Shown one piece after another: positions 1 through 7,764 of a stretch of DNA of 64,000 nt (its first letter is position 1; every line of letters starts with the position of its first letter). The DNA is from CALANV01 sp036381615 (GTDB lineage Bacteria; Pseudomonadota; Alphaproteobacteria; CACIAM-22H2). Location: assembly GCA_036381615.1 (NCBI GenBank), contig DASVCL010000002.1, positions 14,866 to 78,865 on the forward strand, given 5' to 3'. The notes under the pieces were generated by a model, which worked only from the letters and a program-made list of their open reading frames with translations, ran no database searches and had not been told where the DNA came from. Position numbers and translations under genes: made by a program.

Positions 1-486
1 GATGCGTTCGCCGCCGCGCAGGGGATGATCGACTTCGACTACGTGCTGATCGACTGTCCGCCGGCGCTCGGGTTCCTGACGCTCAACGCCCTCGTCGCCG
101 CGGATGCGGTTCTCGTTCCCCTGCAATGCGAGTTCTTCGCGCTCGAAGGCCTCTCGCATCTCATCCGCACGATCGAACGCGTTCGCGAGAAATTCAACTC
201 TAGGTTGCAGATCCAGGGTGTCGTGCTGACGATGTACGACAAGCGCAACAAGCTCTCCGATCTCGTCGCCGCCGACGTCCGCGGCTTCTTCGGCGACAAG
301 GTCTACGACACCGTCATTCCGCGCAACGTGCGCGTCTCCGAGGCGCCGAGTCACGGCAAACCGGTGCTTCTTTACGATCTGCGCTGCTCCGGCAGCCAGG
401 CTTACATCATGCTCGCCAGCGAACTCCTCAAGCAGGAGGCTGCCTCCAAGGCGCCGCCCCCCGGACAACCCGGCGTTGCCGCGTGA
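1..486 (+). CDS. parA: ParA chromosome-partitioning ATPase (3' part)
   Basis: The frame is already open at base 1, and 161 residues of the C-terminal part are visible. The Walker A P-loop must lie upstream of the window. ParA is a deviant-Walker ATPase that binds DNA nonspecifically and, with ParB bound at parS, segregates the chromosome origin. The visible part begins around the Walker B-like strand with DCPPALG (residues 18-24) and continues with the usual ParA/Soj segments VLVPLQCE and NVRVSEAPSHG. It ends in a short Pro/Ala tail. parB follows after 31 bases in the same direction, the standard parAB operon. Completeness at the 5' end cannot be judged. Confidence 0.97.
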   Translation, partial: DAFAAAQGMIDFDYVLIDCPPALGFLTLNALVAADAVLVPLQCEFFALEGLSHLIRTIERVREKFNSRLQIQGVVLTMYDKRNKLSDLVAADVRGFFGDKVYDTVIPRNVRVSEAPSHGKPVLLYDLRCSGSQAYIMLASELLKQEAASKAPPPGQPGVAA

Positions 487-517
487 CCGCCTCCTGCGCT
501 TTCGATGACCTGATCCG

Positions 518-1474
518 ATGACGAAGGAACACAACCAGAAGAAGCAGCTCGGGCGCGGCCTGTCGGCCCTCCTGGGCGATGTCCGCTCGCCGCTTGCCGC
601 CAACACGGCCGGCACCCCGTCCGCCGCCGGGCCGGCCGCCGCCGCGGGGGGTGCCGCCCCCGCGGCCCGCGGCGGTGCCCGCGCCCTGCCGGTCGCGCAG
701 ATCGTTCCCGGCTCGTATCAGCCGCGGCGCGATTTCGACGAGGCGGACTTTGCCGAGCTCGTCGCCTCCATCAAGGCCCAGGGCGTGCTGCAGCCGATCC
801 TCGTGCGCCGGCACCCCGAGGACGCGACGAAGTACGAGATTATTGCCGGCGAACGCCGCTGGCGCGCGGCCCAGGCTGCGCAACTCCACGAGATTCCGGC
901 GCTCGTCCGCGACCTCACCGACCGTGAAGCGCTCGAGGCCGCGCTCGTCGAGAATCTGCAGCGCCAGGACCTGAACGCGATCGAAGAGGCGATCGCCTAT
1001 CGCCGCCTGATGGACGAGTTCGGCTACACCCAGGAGCAGGTCGCGCAGGGTCTCGGCAAGAGCCGGCCCTACATTGCCAACATCGTGCGCCTGCTCGACC
1101 TTCCGGCCGAGGTGCAGGCGCTCGTGCGCGACGGCAAGCTCAGCGCTGGCCATGCGCGGCTTCTGGTCGGCCTGCCCGATGCCGCGAGCGTCGCCGCGCG
1201 CATCGTCGCGCAGGGCCTGTCGGTGCGGCAGGCGGAGGCGCTCGTCAACGCGCTCAAGGCGACGCCGGCATCGTCCAAGCCCGATGGCCGTGCGCGCGAC
1301 CAAGCAAACGCCGACACGCGCGCGCTCGAACGCAGCCTGACCGAGGCGCTGGGGCTCAAGGTGCAGATCCAGGCCGGCAAGAGCGGCAAGTCCGGCACGC
1401 TCTCGATCCACTACCAGACGCTCGACCAGCTCGACGAGCTCCTGGCAAAGCTGACCGGCGCCCCCAAGATATAA
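518..1474 (+). CDS. parB: ParB centromere-binding CTPase
   Basis: ParB binds parS, uses CTP to clamp and spread on DNA, and activates ParA. The 318 residues start with the conserved LGRGLSALLGD segment and an Ala/Gly/Pro-rich linker. The N-terminal CTP-binding domain follows, with QPRRDFDE and the arginine patch GERRWRAA (about residues 111-118). The helix-turn-helix lies at about 171-193 (TQEQVAQGLGKSRPYIANI) and the dimerisation domain at the C-terminus. Length is close to the usual 280-320. The ATG is 31 bases after parA. I saw no copy of the 16-bp parS consensus in the window. In many relatives holA-lptE-leuS come next, but here unrelated genes follow. Confidence 0.97.
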   Translation: MTKEHNQKKQLGRGLSALLGDVRSPLAANTAGTPSAAGPAAAAGGAAPAARGGARALPVAQIVPGSYQPRRDFDEADFAELVASIKAQGVLQPILVRRHPEDATKYEIIAGERRWRAAQAAQLHEIPALVRDLTDREALEAALVENLQRQDLNAIEEAIAYRRLMDEFGYTQEQVAQGLGKSRPYIANIVRLLDLPAEVQALVRDGKLSAGHARLLVGLPDAASVAARIVAQGLSVRQAEALVNALKATPASSKPDGRARDQANADTRALERSLTEALGLKVQIQAGKSGKSGTLSIHYQTLDQLDELLAKLTGAPKI

Positions 1475-1575
1475 GTTTCGTCCGTCCGTAGATCACGCTC
1501 GGCTGCGCCGGGTGATCGCGCGTTACCACGAATGCGCGTCGCGCTTGGTCGCGCCGCCGTGGCGTTGCATTTCGC

Positions 1576-2151
1576 ATGGGCGCTGCGACACGCTTGACGA
1601 TCACGACCATATGCAGCCGCGTGCTGCCCGCCGCTCTCGCCGTGTGGCTCGCCGGCGGCGCGGCATTCGCCCAGGAATGCCGCAACGCGACGGTCGACGT
1701 GTGCTTCCGGCCCGGCCCGGAGTCGTGCCTCGAGCAGATCGTCGGCCTGATCAACGGCGCGCAACGCTCCGTGCTCGTACAGGCCTACAACTTCACCTCG
1801 CCGCCGATCATCCAGGCGATCGGTCGGGCCGCGGAGCGCGGCCTCGAGGTGCGGGTCGTGCTCGACAGGGAGAACCGGAAGAGCCGCTACACCGGCGCAA
1901 CCTACCTCGACAATCACGGCGTTCCCGTGCGCATCGATGAAAAGGTCGCGATCGCGCACAACAAGGTGATCGTCGTCGACGGCGAGATCGTCGTCGGCGG
2001 CAGTTACAACTTCACCGGCAATGCCGAGAAGCGGAACGCGGAGAACGTGACGATCATCCGCGACCGCTGCGTCGCCGACCAGTTCGTCCGCAACTTCGAA
2101 ATGCGCTGGGAAGTCTCGACGCCGTATCAGCGGCCGGCCCCGACCGGTTGA
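1576..2151 (+). CDS. Secreted single-HKD phospholipase D-like nuclease
   Basis: The 191 residues begin with a Sec signal peptide (hydrophobic segment about 15-32, ending GGAAFAQ). One HKD motif is present, HNKVIVVD (His128, Lys130, Asp135), followed by GGSYNFTGNA. Single-HKD proteins of this size resemble the Nuc endonuclease group of the phospholipase D superfamily, which acts as a dimer and cleaves phosphodiester bonds through a phosphohistidine. Export predicts a periplasmic or extracellular role such as nucleic-acid scavenging. The substrate (DNA or lipid) cannot be told from sequence. The gene stands alone, convergent with the LOG-family gene, and a hairpin lies between their ends. Confidence 0.85.
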   Translation: MGAATRLTITTICSRVLPAALAVWLAGGAAFAQECRNATVDVCFRPGPESCLEQIVGLINGAQRSVLVQAYNFTSPPIIQAIGRAAERGLEVRVVLDRENRKSRYTGATYLDNHGVPVRIDEKVAIAHNKVIVVDGEIVVGGSYNFTGNAEKRNAENVTIIRDRCVADQFVRNFEMRWEVSTPYQRPAPTG

Positions 2152-2154
2152 GCT

Positions 2155-2175
2155 GCGGGCGCCCTCATCGCCCGC
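2155..2175. terminator. Hairpin between convergent genes
   Basis: GCGGGCG and CGCCCGC form a 7-bp stem around a 7-base loop, just after the stop of the phospholipase D-like gene and before the end of the convergent LOG gene. There is no clear T-run, so it may be only a weak bidirectional terminator. Confidence 0.35.
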
Positions 2176-2184
2176 CCGCCGCGG

Positions 2185-3030
2185 CTAGCTTCCGTTCGCC
2201 TGCACGACCGGCGGCGGGTAGGTTTTCAGGCCGCGACGCACCAGCATCTGCCACGCCTCCTCGGCATCGTCCGCGAAGTCGAACAGGGTCAGGTCGCCGG
2301 GCTCGATCATGCCTTCCTCGACCAGCGCCTCGAAGTTCACGATCCGCGTCCAGTAGCTGCGGTCGAACAGCACGATCGGCAGCTGCGCGATCTTGCCTGT
2401 CTGGCGCAGCGTCAGCAGCTCGAACAGCTCGTCGAGCGTTCCGAAACCGCCGGGAAAGACGACGAGCGCATTCGCCCGCATGGCGAGGTGCATCTTGCGC
2501 ATCGCGAAATAGTGGAAGCGGAACGTGAGTTCGGGCGTCGTGTAGGCGTTCGGCTCCTGCTCGCGCGGCAGGGTGATGTTGAACCCGATGGTCGGCGCAC
2601 CGACCTCCCACGCGCCGCGGTTGGCGGCCTCCATGATGCCGCCGCCCCCGCCGGTCGCGATGACGTTGTCGCGCGGGCGGTCCGGCCCATGCAGCGCGCC
2701 GCCGCGCTCGGATGCGATGCGGCCGAACCGTCGCGCCTCATCGTACCAGCGCGTCCGTCGGCCATCGTGGGTCCGCCGGTGGACGTCGTAGCCGCTCTCG
2801 TCGCAACGGATGCGGGCGCTGCCGAACACGACGATGGTGGAGCGCACGCCCCACGCCCGCAGCGCCTCCTCGGGCTTGGCGTACTCGAGCAGGAACCGGA
2901 CGCCGCGCATGCTGTCGCGGAGCATGAAATCCACGTCGAGCGCGGCCAGACGGTAGGTGGGAGAGTTGCGCTGCGCTGCATTGTCGCGCGGCGTTGCCCT
3001 GTGAAAGGCCGGTTCGGTCGCGATGGTCAT
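2185..3030 (-). CDS. LOG-family Rossmann-fold protein (TIGR00730 type)
   Basis: The preferred start at 3030 gives 281 residues. LOG proteins are nucleotide phosphoribohydrolases, best known for releasing cytokinins from their riboside monophosphates. Bacterial members of this larger size are thought to act on nucleotide monophosphates. The key motifs are GGGGGIMEAANRG (127-139) and PGGFGTLDE (193-201), which form the nucleotide-binding and catalytic site. An N-terminal helical part precedes the Rossmann domain. The frame stays open upstream to about 3441, but that stretch does not look like protein. No partner gene is adjacent, so the physiological substrate is unknown. The older name 'lysine decarboxylase' for such proteins is misleading. 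Confidence 0.87.
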   Translation of the reverse strand: MTIATEPAFHRATPRDNAAQRNSPTYRLAALDVDFMLRDSMRGVRFLLEYAKPEEALRAWGVRSTIVVFGSARIRCDESGYDVHRRTHDGRRTRWYDEARRFGRIASERGGALHGPDRPRDNVIATGGGGGIMEAANRGAWEVGAPTIGFNITLPREQEPNAYTTPELTFRFHYFAMRKMHLAMRANALVVFPGGFGTLDELFELLTLRQTGKIAQLPIVLFDRSYWTRIVNFEALVEEGMIEPGDLTLFDFADDAEEAWQMLVRRGLKTYPPPVVQANGS

Positions 3031-3572
3031 GATGCGATCAGTGTTCCTCGTTTGCCCGCGCGGCCGGCGGCGCCTGAAGGTTCGGGCAGGATGGCATCCG
3101 GCATCGATCCCGCCGATGCCACTTGCCGGCTGCGGGGATCCCAATCCGTCAACCTTACATCCTACGGATGAATTGTGTTGAAATTCCGCTAGCCGGTTTC
3201 GACCGGCCGGTCGGGCCGTTCGCCCGCAATCCGCGCAGGTGCCGGAAAGATGCCGTCCCCCGGCAACAGCACGTCCGCAGCCGCGACCGGTGCCGCGGCC
3301 AAGCTGCGGCGGACCGTCCCGGTTTGCATTCGTGCCATCATTTCTCCATCGTTTCCGTGCTAAGCGTACGGGAACGTCCGCCGGACGGCCGTCAATCTGC
3401 GGCGCGAACCGCCGTTCGTACCGGCCGAGTCCTACGCTCAAGCTGTTCTCTAGATAGGTTGTTCAATGCAGAGCCCAAGGGCCCTTTCCGCCAAACGGTG
3501 CCGCGCGCGGCCCGTCCTGAAGTCAGATGCCGCGATCGGCGCGGTGGCGCAGTCAAACTCGGGGGATTCACG
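3031..3572. other. Gene-free stretch between LOG gene and bactofilin
   Basis: This 540-base stretch lies upstream of two divergent genes. I find no convincing coding sequence, RNA gene or strong promoter in it. It presumably holds the promoters of the LOG gene and the bactofilin. Confidence 0.5.
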
Positions 3573-3956
3573 ATGATCCAGGTCAGGGGAGCCAAGAGCG
3601 TATCCGATTTCCGGCACGGACCCGCGGAGGAGCCGAAGGGCTCCGGCGTCTCGATCGGACCAGGGATCGGCTTCAACGGGACGATCGAGGGCGCCGATAC
3701 GCTGCACGTCGAAACGAGCGTCGAGCTGTCGGTCAAGTGCCGCGTCCTCGTCGTCATGGAGGGCGGGCATTATCGCGGCTCGGTCGAAGCGGAGGTGGTC
3801 GAGGTCCGCGGCCATTTCGACGGCGAGCTCCTGTCCAAACGGCGTCTCGTCGTCCACGACAAGGCCGTCGTCTCGGGCACGATCCGCTACCGGCAGATCG
3901 AGGTCGCGCAGGGCGCGACGCTGTCCGGCTCGTTCGAGGTCCTGCCGCCGTCCTGA
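3573..3956 (+). CDS. Bactofilin family cytoskeletal protein
   Basis: The 127 residues start at an ATG preceded by GGGGGA. The central region (about 30-115) is a run of short beta strands with regular spacing of hydrophobic and Gly residues (VEAEVVEVRGHFDGEL, RLVVHDKAVVSGTIRYRQIEV). This is the right-handed beta-helix signature of bactofilins (DUF583). Bactofilins polymerise without nucleotide and scaffold cell-wall or stalk machinery at the membrane. The N-terminal extension of about 30 residues is polar and probably disordered, as is usual. The common M23-peptidase partner is absent, although a lytic transglycosylase lies 5 kb away. Confidence 0.88.
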   Translation: MIQVRGAKSVSDFRHGPAEEPKGSGVSIGPGIGFNGTIEGADTLHVETSVELSVKCRVLVVMEGGHYRGSVEAEVVEVRGHFDGELLSKRRLVVHDKAVVSGTIRYRQIEVAQGATLSGSFEVLPPS

Positions 3957-4032
3957 GGCGAGACCGCCGGACGTGGCGGCTCGCCGCGACGGCCGCCTGC
4001 ACCTGATCGTCCGTCGGGGGACCCGGCCGCCG

Positions 4033-4431
4033 TCAGCTTGGCGCCCGTTTGCGGCGGCGGTCCTGTTCGGCCGCGATCAGGCGAAGCAGGTCGCCGAGGC
4101 ACCGACCGTACTGGTCGACCGACTCGAGTTCGTCGGGGGGCAGCGTTCCGTTCGCCAGCACCGTCTCCGCCGCTTCCTTCATTTCCCCAGCGACGACGGC
4201 CGCGTGCGCGAGCTGGTCGAACGTCAGCTCATGCGCGCGGCCGCAGGCGACGTGCTTCAGCGCTTCGAGATACTCGGTTCGCTGCACCGCCTGGGCCGCC
4301 GCGCCCGTCAGGCACAGCATGTCGCCGTCAACGCTGACCGACCACCGGCCGCCGGCCTCGGCGATCAGATAGAGGGTGCCGGTTCGCCCCCTGCCGGCCG
4401 TCATCGTCGCGTTCCACTCGATCAGGCTCAT
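4033..4431 (-). CDS. Hypothetical protein, 132 residues
   Basis: I do not recognise a family. The protein has a short beta-rich N-terminal part (GTLYLIAEAGGRWSVSVDGD) and then a helical region with acidic patches (AGEMKEAAETVLANG, DELESVDQYG). It ends in a basic tail, RRRKRAPS. No signal peptide or membrane segment is visible. AAGGGG lies upstream of the ATG. The gene is convergent with the bactofilin and divergent from the 64-residue gene at 4591. The mixed, ordinary composition supports real coding, but function is unknown. Confidence 0.55.
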   Translation of the reverse strand: MSLIEWNATMTAGRGRTGTLYLIAEAGGRWSVSVDGDMLCLTGAAAQAVQRTEYLEALKHVACGRAHELTFDQLAHAAVVAGEMKEAAETVLANGTLPPDELESVDQYGRCLGDLLRLIAAEQDRRRKRAPS

Positions 4432-4511
4432 TCATGCCCCTTCCGTCGTCGCGGCGGGCCAGCCTGTCCCGATCTCGTTAACACGAAATTAGTGCCAAGC
4501 TTGTCCCAAGG

Positions 4512-4517
4512 TATAAT
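4512..4517 (+). promoter_or_regulatory. Consensus -10 box (TATAAT)
   Basis: A perfect TATAAT lies 74 bases upstream of the ATG at 4591, in a stretch poorer in G+C than its surroundings. No good -35 is found 16-18 bases upstream (TTAGTG is the best), so this is a weak assignment for the small gene that follows. Confidence 0.3.
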
Positions 4518-4590
4518 CCGAGAACCTGACCGTGACCTTGTGCGGCCGAGCCTGTCTGGACGAAGGTTAAGCTTGAACAAGGGACGACCG

Positions 4591-4785
4591 ATGACGAACA
4601 GCCCTGCACATCTCGACCGGCTCGTCAGCGACGTACTCGAACGGAGCCGCGCGGCCGGTCTCGATTCGCCGACGGCGGCCCGACGCGCGGTCCAGGCCGT
4701 GCGTGCCGTCCGGCCCGATCTCACCCCGGACGAGGCGTGGGCGCTGGTCGAGCTCCTCGCGGACAGGGAACGTCGCGCCGCCTGA
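4591..4785 (+). CDS. Small hypothetical protein, 64 residues
   Basis: The reading frame encodes a helical, soluble-looking protein with balanced charges. It contains LDRLVSDVLERSRAAGLDSPT and ends with DEAWALVELLADRERRAA. No known domain is recognised. A TATAAT box and an AAGG-containing leader lie upstream. It sits 46 bases before the presumed GTG start of the membrane hydroxylase and could be co-transcribed with it. Because it is short, coding status rests on composition and context only. Confidence 0.5.
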   Translation: MTNSPAHLDRLVSDVLERSRAAGLDSPTAARRAVQAVRAVRPDLTPDEAWALVELLADRERRAA

Positions 4786-4831
4786 TCGACCGCCGCGGCG
4801 GAACGATGCGCGCCGCTCGGTCATTGGTCAG

Positions 4832-5725
4832 GTGACCTTCGACGGCAAGGACCTCTTGTCCAGGATTCGCCTGTCGCCTTGGCTCGCGCCCGTCCTCCTC
4901 GCCGGCGTCTACGTCGGCCTGACCGGTCTCGAGCGTCGCTTTCCTCTTCGCAAACCGGTCGAGCCCAAGGCCGCGCGCCACGCCCGCAACCTGGCCGTTG
5001 CCGTGCTGAGCGCCGCCACCGTGAATCTCGTCGAACGGCCGCTCGTCGACCGGCTCGCCGCCGCGATCGAGCGCCGGCGATGGGGACTTCTGCAGCGCGT
5101 CGGCGCACCGCAATGGATCGATGCCGTGCTGGCCCTCGCCCTCATGGATTACACGCTCTATCTCTGGCACATCCTCACGCATCGCGTGCCGTGGCTGTGG
5201 CGCATGCACGCCATGCATCACATCGACCGCGACCTCGACGTCTCGACCGCGCTACGCTTCCACTTCGCCGAGATGGCGGCATCGGTGCCATGGCGCGCGC
5301 TGCAGGTCGCCGTGCTCGGCGTCGGTCCGCGTCCGCTGGCGTTGTGGCGGGCCGCCACGTTGCTGTCCGTCCTGTTTCATCATTCCAATCTGCGACTGCC
5401 GATCGCAGTCGAACGGCGGCTCAGCCGCATCATCGTGACGCCGCGCCTGCACGGCATCCATCACTCGATCGTGCCGGAAGAGACCGCATCGAACTGGTCG
5501 AGCGGCCTTACGCTATGGGACCGTCTCCACGGCACGCTCCGCGTCGACGTCCCGCAACGCGAGATCGTCATCGGCGTGCCTGCCTTCCGCGGGCGCCGCG
5601 ATGTCCGGCTGGCATCCCTGCTCAAGCTGCCGTTCGTTCGCCAGCCCCCGGCCTGGCGCCTGCCTGACGGGCGCGTGCCGCGACGGCCGCCCGGCCGCCA
5701 TGCCGCGGACAGGCTCGCCGCCTGA
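4832..5725 (+). CDS. Sterol desaturase/fatty acid hydroxylase family membrane protein
   Basis: From a GTG start the protein has 297 residues. It carries the histidine clusters of the membrane di-iron hydroxylase superfamily: HILTH (113-117), HAMHH (126-130), FHH (181-183) and HGIHH (207-211). These ligate two irons for O2-dependent hydroxylation or desaturation of a lipid. Hydrophobic segments lie at about 16-32, 52-66, 96-112 and 158-182. The lipid substrate is unknown; bacterial relatives include carotenoid, fatty-acid and ornithine-lipid hydroxylases. The frame is open further upstream, but that part is Arg/Pro-rich and non-protein-like, so the GTG is preferred. The C-terminal 40 residues are Arg/Pro-rich. 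Confidence 0.86.
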   Translation: MTFDGKDLLSRIRLSPWLAPVLLAGVYVGLTGLERRFPLRKPVEPKAARHARNLAVAVLSAATVNLVERPLVDRLAAAIERRRWGLLQRVGAPQWIDAVLALALMDYTLYLWHILTHRVPWLWRMHAMHHIDRDLDVSTALRFHFAEMAASVPWRALQVAVLGVGPRPLALWRAATLLSVLFHHSNLRLPIAVERRLSRIIVTPRLHGIHHSIVPEETASNWSSGLTLWDRLHGTLRVDVPQREIVIGVPAFRGRRDVRLASLLKLPFVRQPPAWRLPDGRVPRRPPGRHAADRLAA

Positions 5726-5752
5726 AGCCGCGACCTCGAAATCCGGTCGGGA

Positions 5753-6400
5753 TCATTGCAACGGAAAGGAGACGCGCACACTCATGCCGTCGCCCGGATC
5801 GCGCAGCACCTCGATCGACGCGCGAATCTGACGGGCGAGCAGCTCGATCAGCCGTCCGTGCTCGCCATCGTCGGTCAGTTCGGCCGCGTCCGCCTGCCGT
5901 GTCCCGATTTCAAGCACGGCGCGTGTCGGTTCCGGTCGGCGCAACAGGACGTCGATCGGCACGGGTGGTCGTCCGTCATCCGTCGCGTCGCGCACGGTGC
6001 CCGCGATTTGCGTGAGAATCTCGCATACGAGCAGTCCGACCGGAACGATCTGCGGCTGCCGCAGCCGGACATCGTCCTCTCTCGTCACGCGCGCCGCGAC
6101 CTGATGTTGCAGCACCGCCGTCGTGAGTGCGTCCAGACAGGCCCCGAGCGGCACGCCCGTACCGTCCGACTGCTGGATGTGGCGCTCGCCGAGCGCGATA
6201 GCCGTGATGCGAAGCTCGAGCGCCGTGAGCGGTTCGGCGGCCGCCGGGTGCAGCCGCCGCTGCATTGCGATCAGCGTTCGAATGAGCTGCAACGTGTTGT
6301 TAAAGCGGTGTTGCGCGTCACGCAGCCGCTGGTTCCCGTCGTCGTATGATAGTGCGCCGTCGGTGTTGCCCTCGAGATCGCCGTGACCGGCCATTTCCAT
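5753..6400 (-). CDS. HisKA_2-like histidine kinase/phosphotransferase with degenerate ATPase domain
   Basis: The start is uncertain: ATGs at 6400, 6394 and, in an unlikely extension, 6508. With 6400 the protein has 215 residues. The DHp-type helix carries QHRFNNTLQLIRTLI (His31), matching the H-R-x-x-N-x-L-Q phosphoacceptor motif of HisKA_2/HWE kinases. The following GHKL-type domain has lost its ATP-binding boxes: CEILTQIAGTV stands where NE...N is expected, and the DxGxG loop is absent, although the final strand VRVSFPL is kept. It may therefore be a histidine phosphotransferase rather than a kinase. A stand-alone receiver is encoded divergently at 7149 and is the natural partner. There is no membrane or PAS domain. 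Confidence 0.7.
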   Translation of the reverse strand: MEMAGHGDLEGNTDGALSYDDGNQRLRDAQHRFNNTLQLIRTLIAMQRRLHPAAAEPLTALELRITAIALGERHIQQSDGTGVPLGACLDALTTAVLQHQVAARVTREDDVRLRQPQIVPVGLLVCEILTQIAGTVRDATDDGRPPVPIDVLLRRPEPTRAVLEIGTRQADAAELTDDGEHGRLIELLARQIRASIEVLRDPGDGMSVRVSFPLQ

Positions 6401-7148
6401 CGCCCATGTTGTTGCGTATCCGAATGCCGCACTCGGCACGAATCGCCGTCCATCGCCCGGCCGCATGCCTATGGCCCGGGCCCATCCGGCACCGGAACCG
6501 GTGATCATCTGCCCGATGAATCATTACCGGGTCGTGCCGGGCCGGATTCCCTTCATCCATGCCCGGTAGCGGCGCGCTGTTTCGACTCGACGCGCCGCAA
6601 GCTCGTATCGATGCGGCTGACGTCGCTTCCTCAGCACACACACGCGCAAACGTCCGATTGAATGAAGCTGTTCCCCGCCGCCGCCGTCCCCACAAGGCCT
6701 ATCGCCTTCGGGTTGTGGGCGTGAACGCACGAGCGGTGCGGCCGTCGCCTTGTATAGGGATCGTCTATAGGGGTCGTCGCAATCCTGCAGCGCGCCGCGG
6801 CTGACGGTGCCCGCAAGCCGCGCCTGGGGCACATGTCACCGGATACGCGCGCGGTACACAGGAACCCGCGCGGCACCGGGCCCGGTCTCCGTTCCGGCGT
6901 GGCGTCGCCCAGTCAGGCCGTCGATCGGCTGACGTCTGAACAATCGGCATGCGGGCAGGCGCCCCGTTTTCGTTCCATCGCGGACGTGCCTGCGACATTA
7001 ACGCAGGTTGAGTAGTGCAGTCGGGATGCCGACGTTTCAGGCGCAGGGGCAATATCGCCGCGGCAGAATCGTGTTGCGTTTTAGCTCGACCGGGATAACT
7101 TTGCTCGTCCCCACTGGACGGCAACCATTAATCAGCGGCTCTCGCTAC
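6401..7148. other. Gene-free stretch between divergent kinase and receiver genes
   Basis: About 750 bases contain no recognisable gene. The only structured element seen is a tandem 13-base direct repeat at 6753-6778. Promoters for both divergent genes should lie here, but I cannot assign boxes with confidence. Confidence 0.45.
6753..6778 (+). repeat. Tandem 13-base direct repeat, possible operator
   Basis: TATAGGGATCGTC is followed directly by TATAGGGGTCGTC (12 of 13 bases identical). The pair lies in the long non-coding stretch between the kinase-like gene and the receiver gene. Tandem direct repeats are typical binding sites for response regulators, but the receiver here has no DNA-binding domain, so any bound protein is unknown. 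Confidence 0.4.
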
Positions 7149-7583
7149 GTGTCTGAGAAACATGAACCTGTCCGTCGCGCGGGGACACCCAAGGAATCGC
7201 CGCGCGTTCTCATCGTCGAGGACGACGCGATGATCGCGTGGGACATGAGCCTGTCGCTCGAGGCCGCCGGGATTCAGGTCTGCGGCATCGTATCGAGCGG
7301 CGCGGCAGCGCTTCAGCAGGCAGCGGAGTGCGGGCCGGACGTCGTCCTGATGGACGTCAATCTCAAGGAAGGCATGGACGGCATCGAGACCGCCCGCGAG
7401 CTGCGGGCGCGTCGCGTCGGGACGCCGATCATCTTCGTGACCGGATTCGGCGATCCGGAGACGTCAGCGCGGATTCGCGCGATCAATCCGAGCGGCTATC
7501 TGCTGAAGCCCGTCATGCCCGAAGAGCTCGAAGCCGCCATCGTCCGGGCGCTCGAATCCGGACCGGATAGCAACGGCGGCTGA
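7149..7583 (+). CDS. Stand-alone CheY-like response regulator receiver
   Basis: From the GTG start the protein has 144 residues and is essentially one receiver domain. The acidic pocket is Asp25-Asp26 (LIVEDDA), the phosphoacceptor is Asp69 (VVLMDVNL), the switch Thr98 is in FVTGF and Lys120 in LLKP. There is no output domain, so it must act by protein contact, as a phosphate shuttle or sink, or on a partner. The frame extends upstream to 7008, but that part lacks protein character. The divergent HisKA_2-like gene is the probable phosphodonor or acceptor. Single-domain receivers paired with HWE/HisKA_2 proteins are common in alphaproteobacterial stress signalling. Confidence 0.85.
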   Translation: MSEKHEPVRRAGTPKESPRVLIVEDDAMIAWDMSLSLEAAGIQVCGIVSSGAAALQQAAECGPDVVLMDVNLKEGMDGIETARELRARRVGTPIIFVTGFGDPETSARIRAINPSGYLLKPVMPEELEAAIVRALESGPDSNGG

Positions 7584-7684
7584 TCGGCTACCGTCGATCG
7601 TCACCGGCCTGACCGGCGACGTCAGGTGCATTCTTTCTCTATTCTTTTCTATCTCTTTCCCGGCCTTTTTCCTTCCCGGCGGCC

Positions 7685-7710
7685 GGAACTGCCAAATGCG
7701 TCGCGCCGTT
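7685..7710 (+). promoter_or_regulatory. EcfG-like promoter candidate
   Basis: GGAAC, 17 bases, then CGTT matches the alphaproteobacterial general-stress sigma factor consensus (GGAAC-N16/17-CGTT). It lies 54 bases upstream of the ATG at 7765. In a GC-rich genome one such match can occur by chance, so this needs expression data. Confidence 0.4.
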
Positions 7711-7764
7711 TCGAGGCCGGGAGGACAGCGGTGTCCTTCCGCTGCACCTTCCGGTACTGCCGCC

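Noticed and set aside
1..1600. parS sites near parAB
   Set aside because: No copy of the 16-bp palindrome TGTTTCACGTGAAACA or a close variant was seen by eye; the sites may lie upstream of the window.
6510..7100. Several 80-120 codon frames between the kinase-like and receiver genes
   Set aside because: They overlap each other on both strands, lack ribosome-binding sites and have non-protein-like composition.
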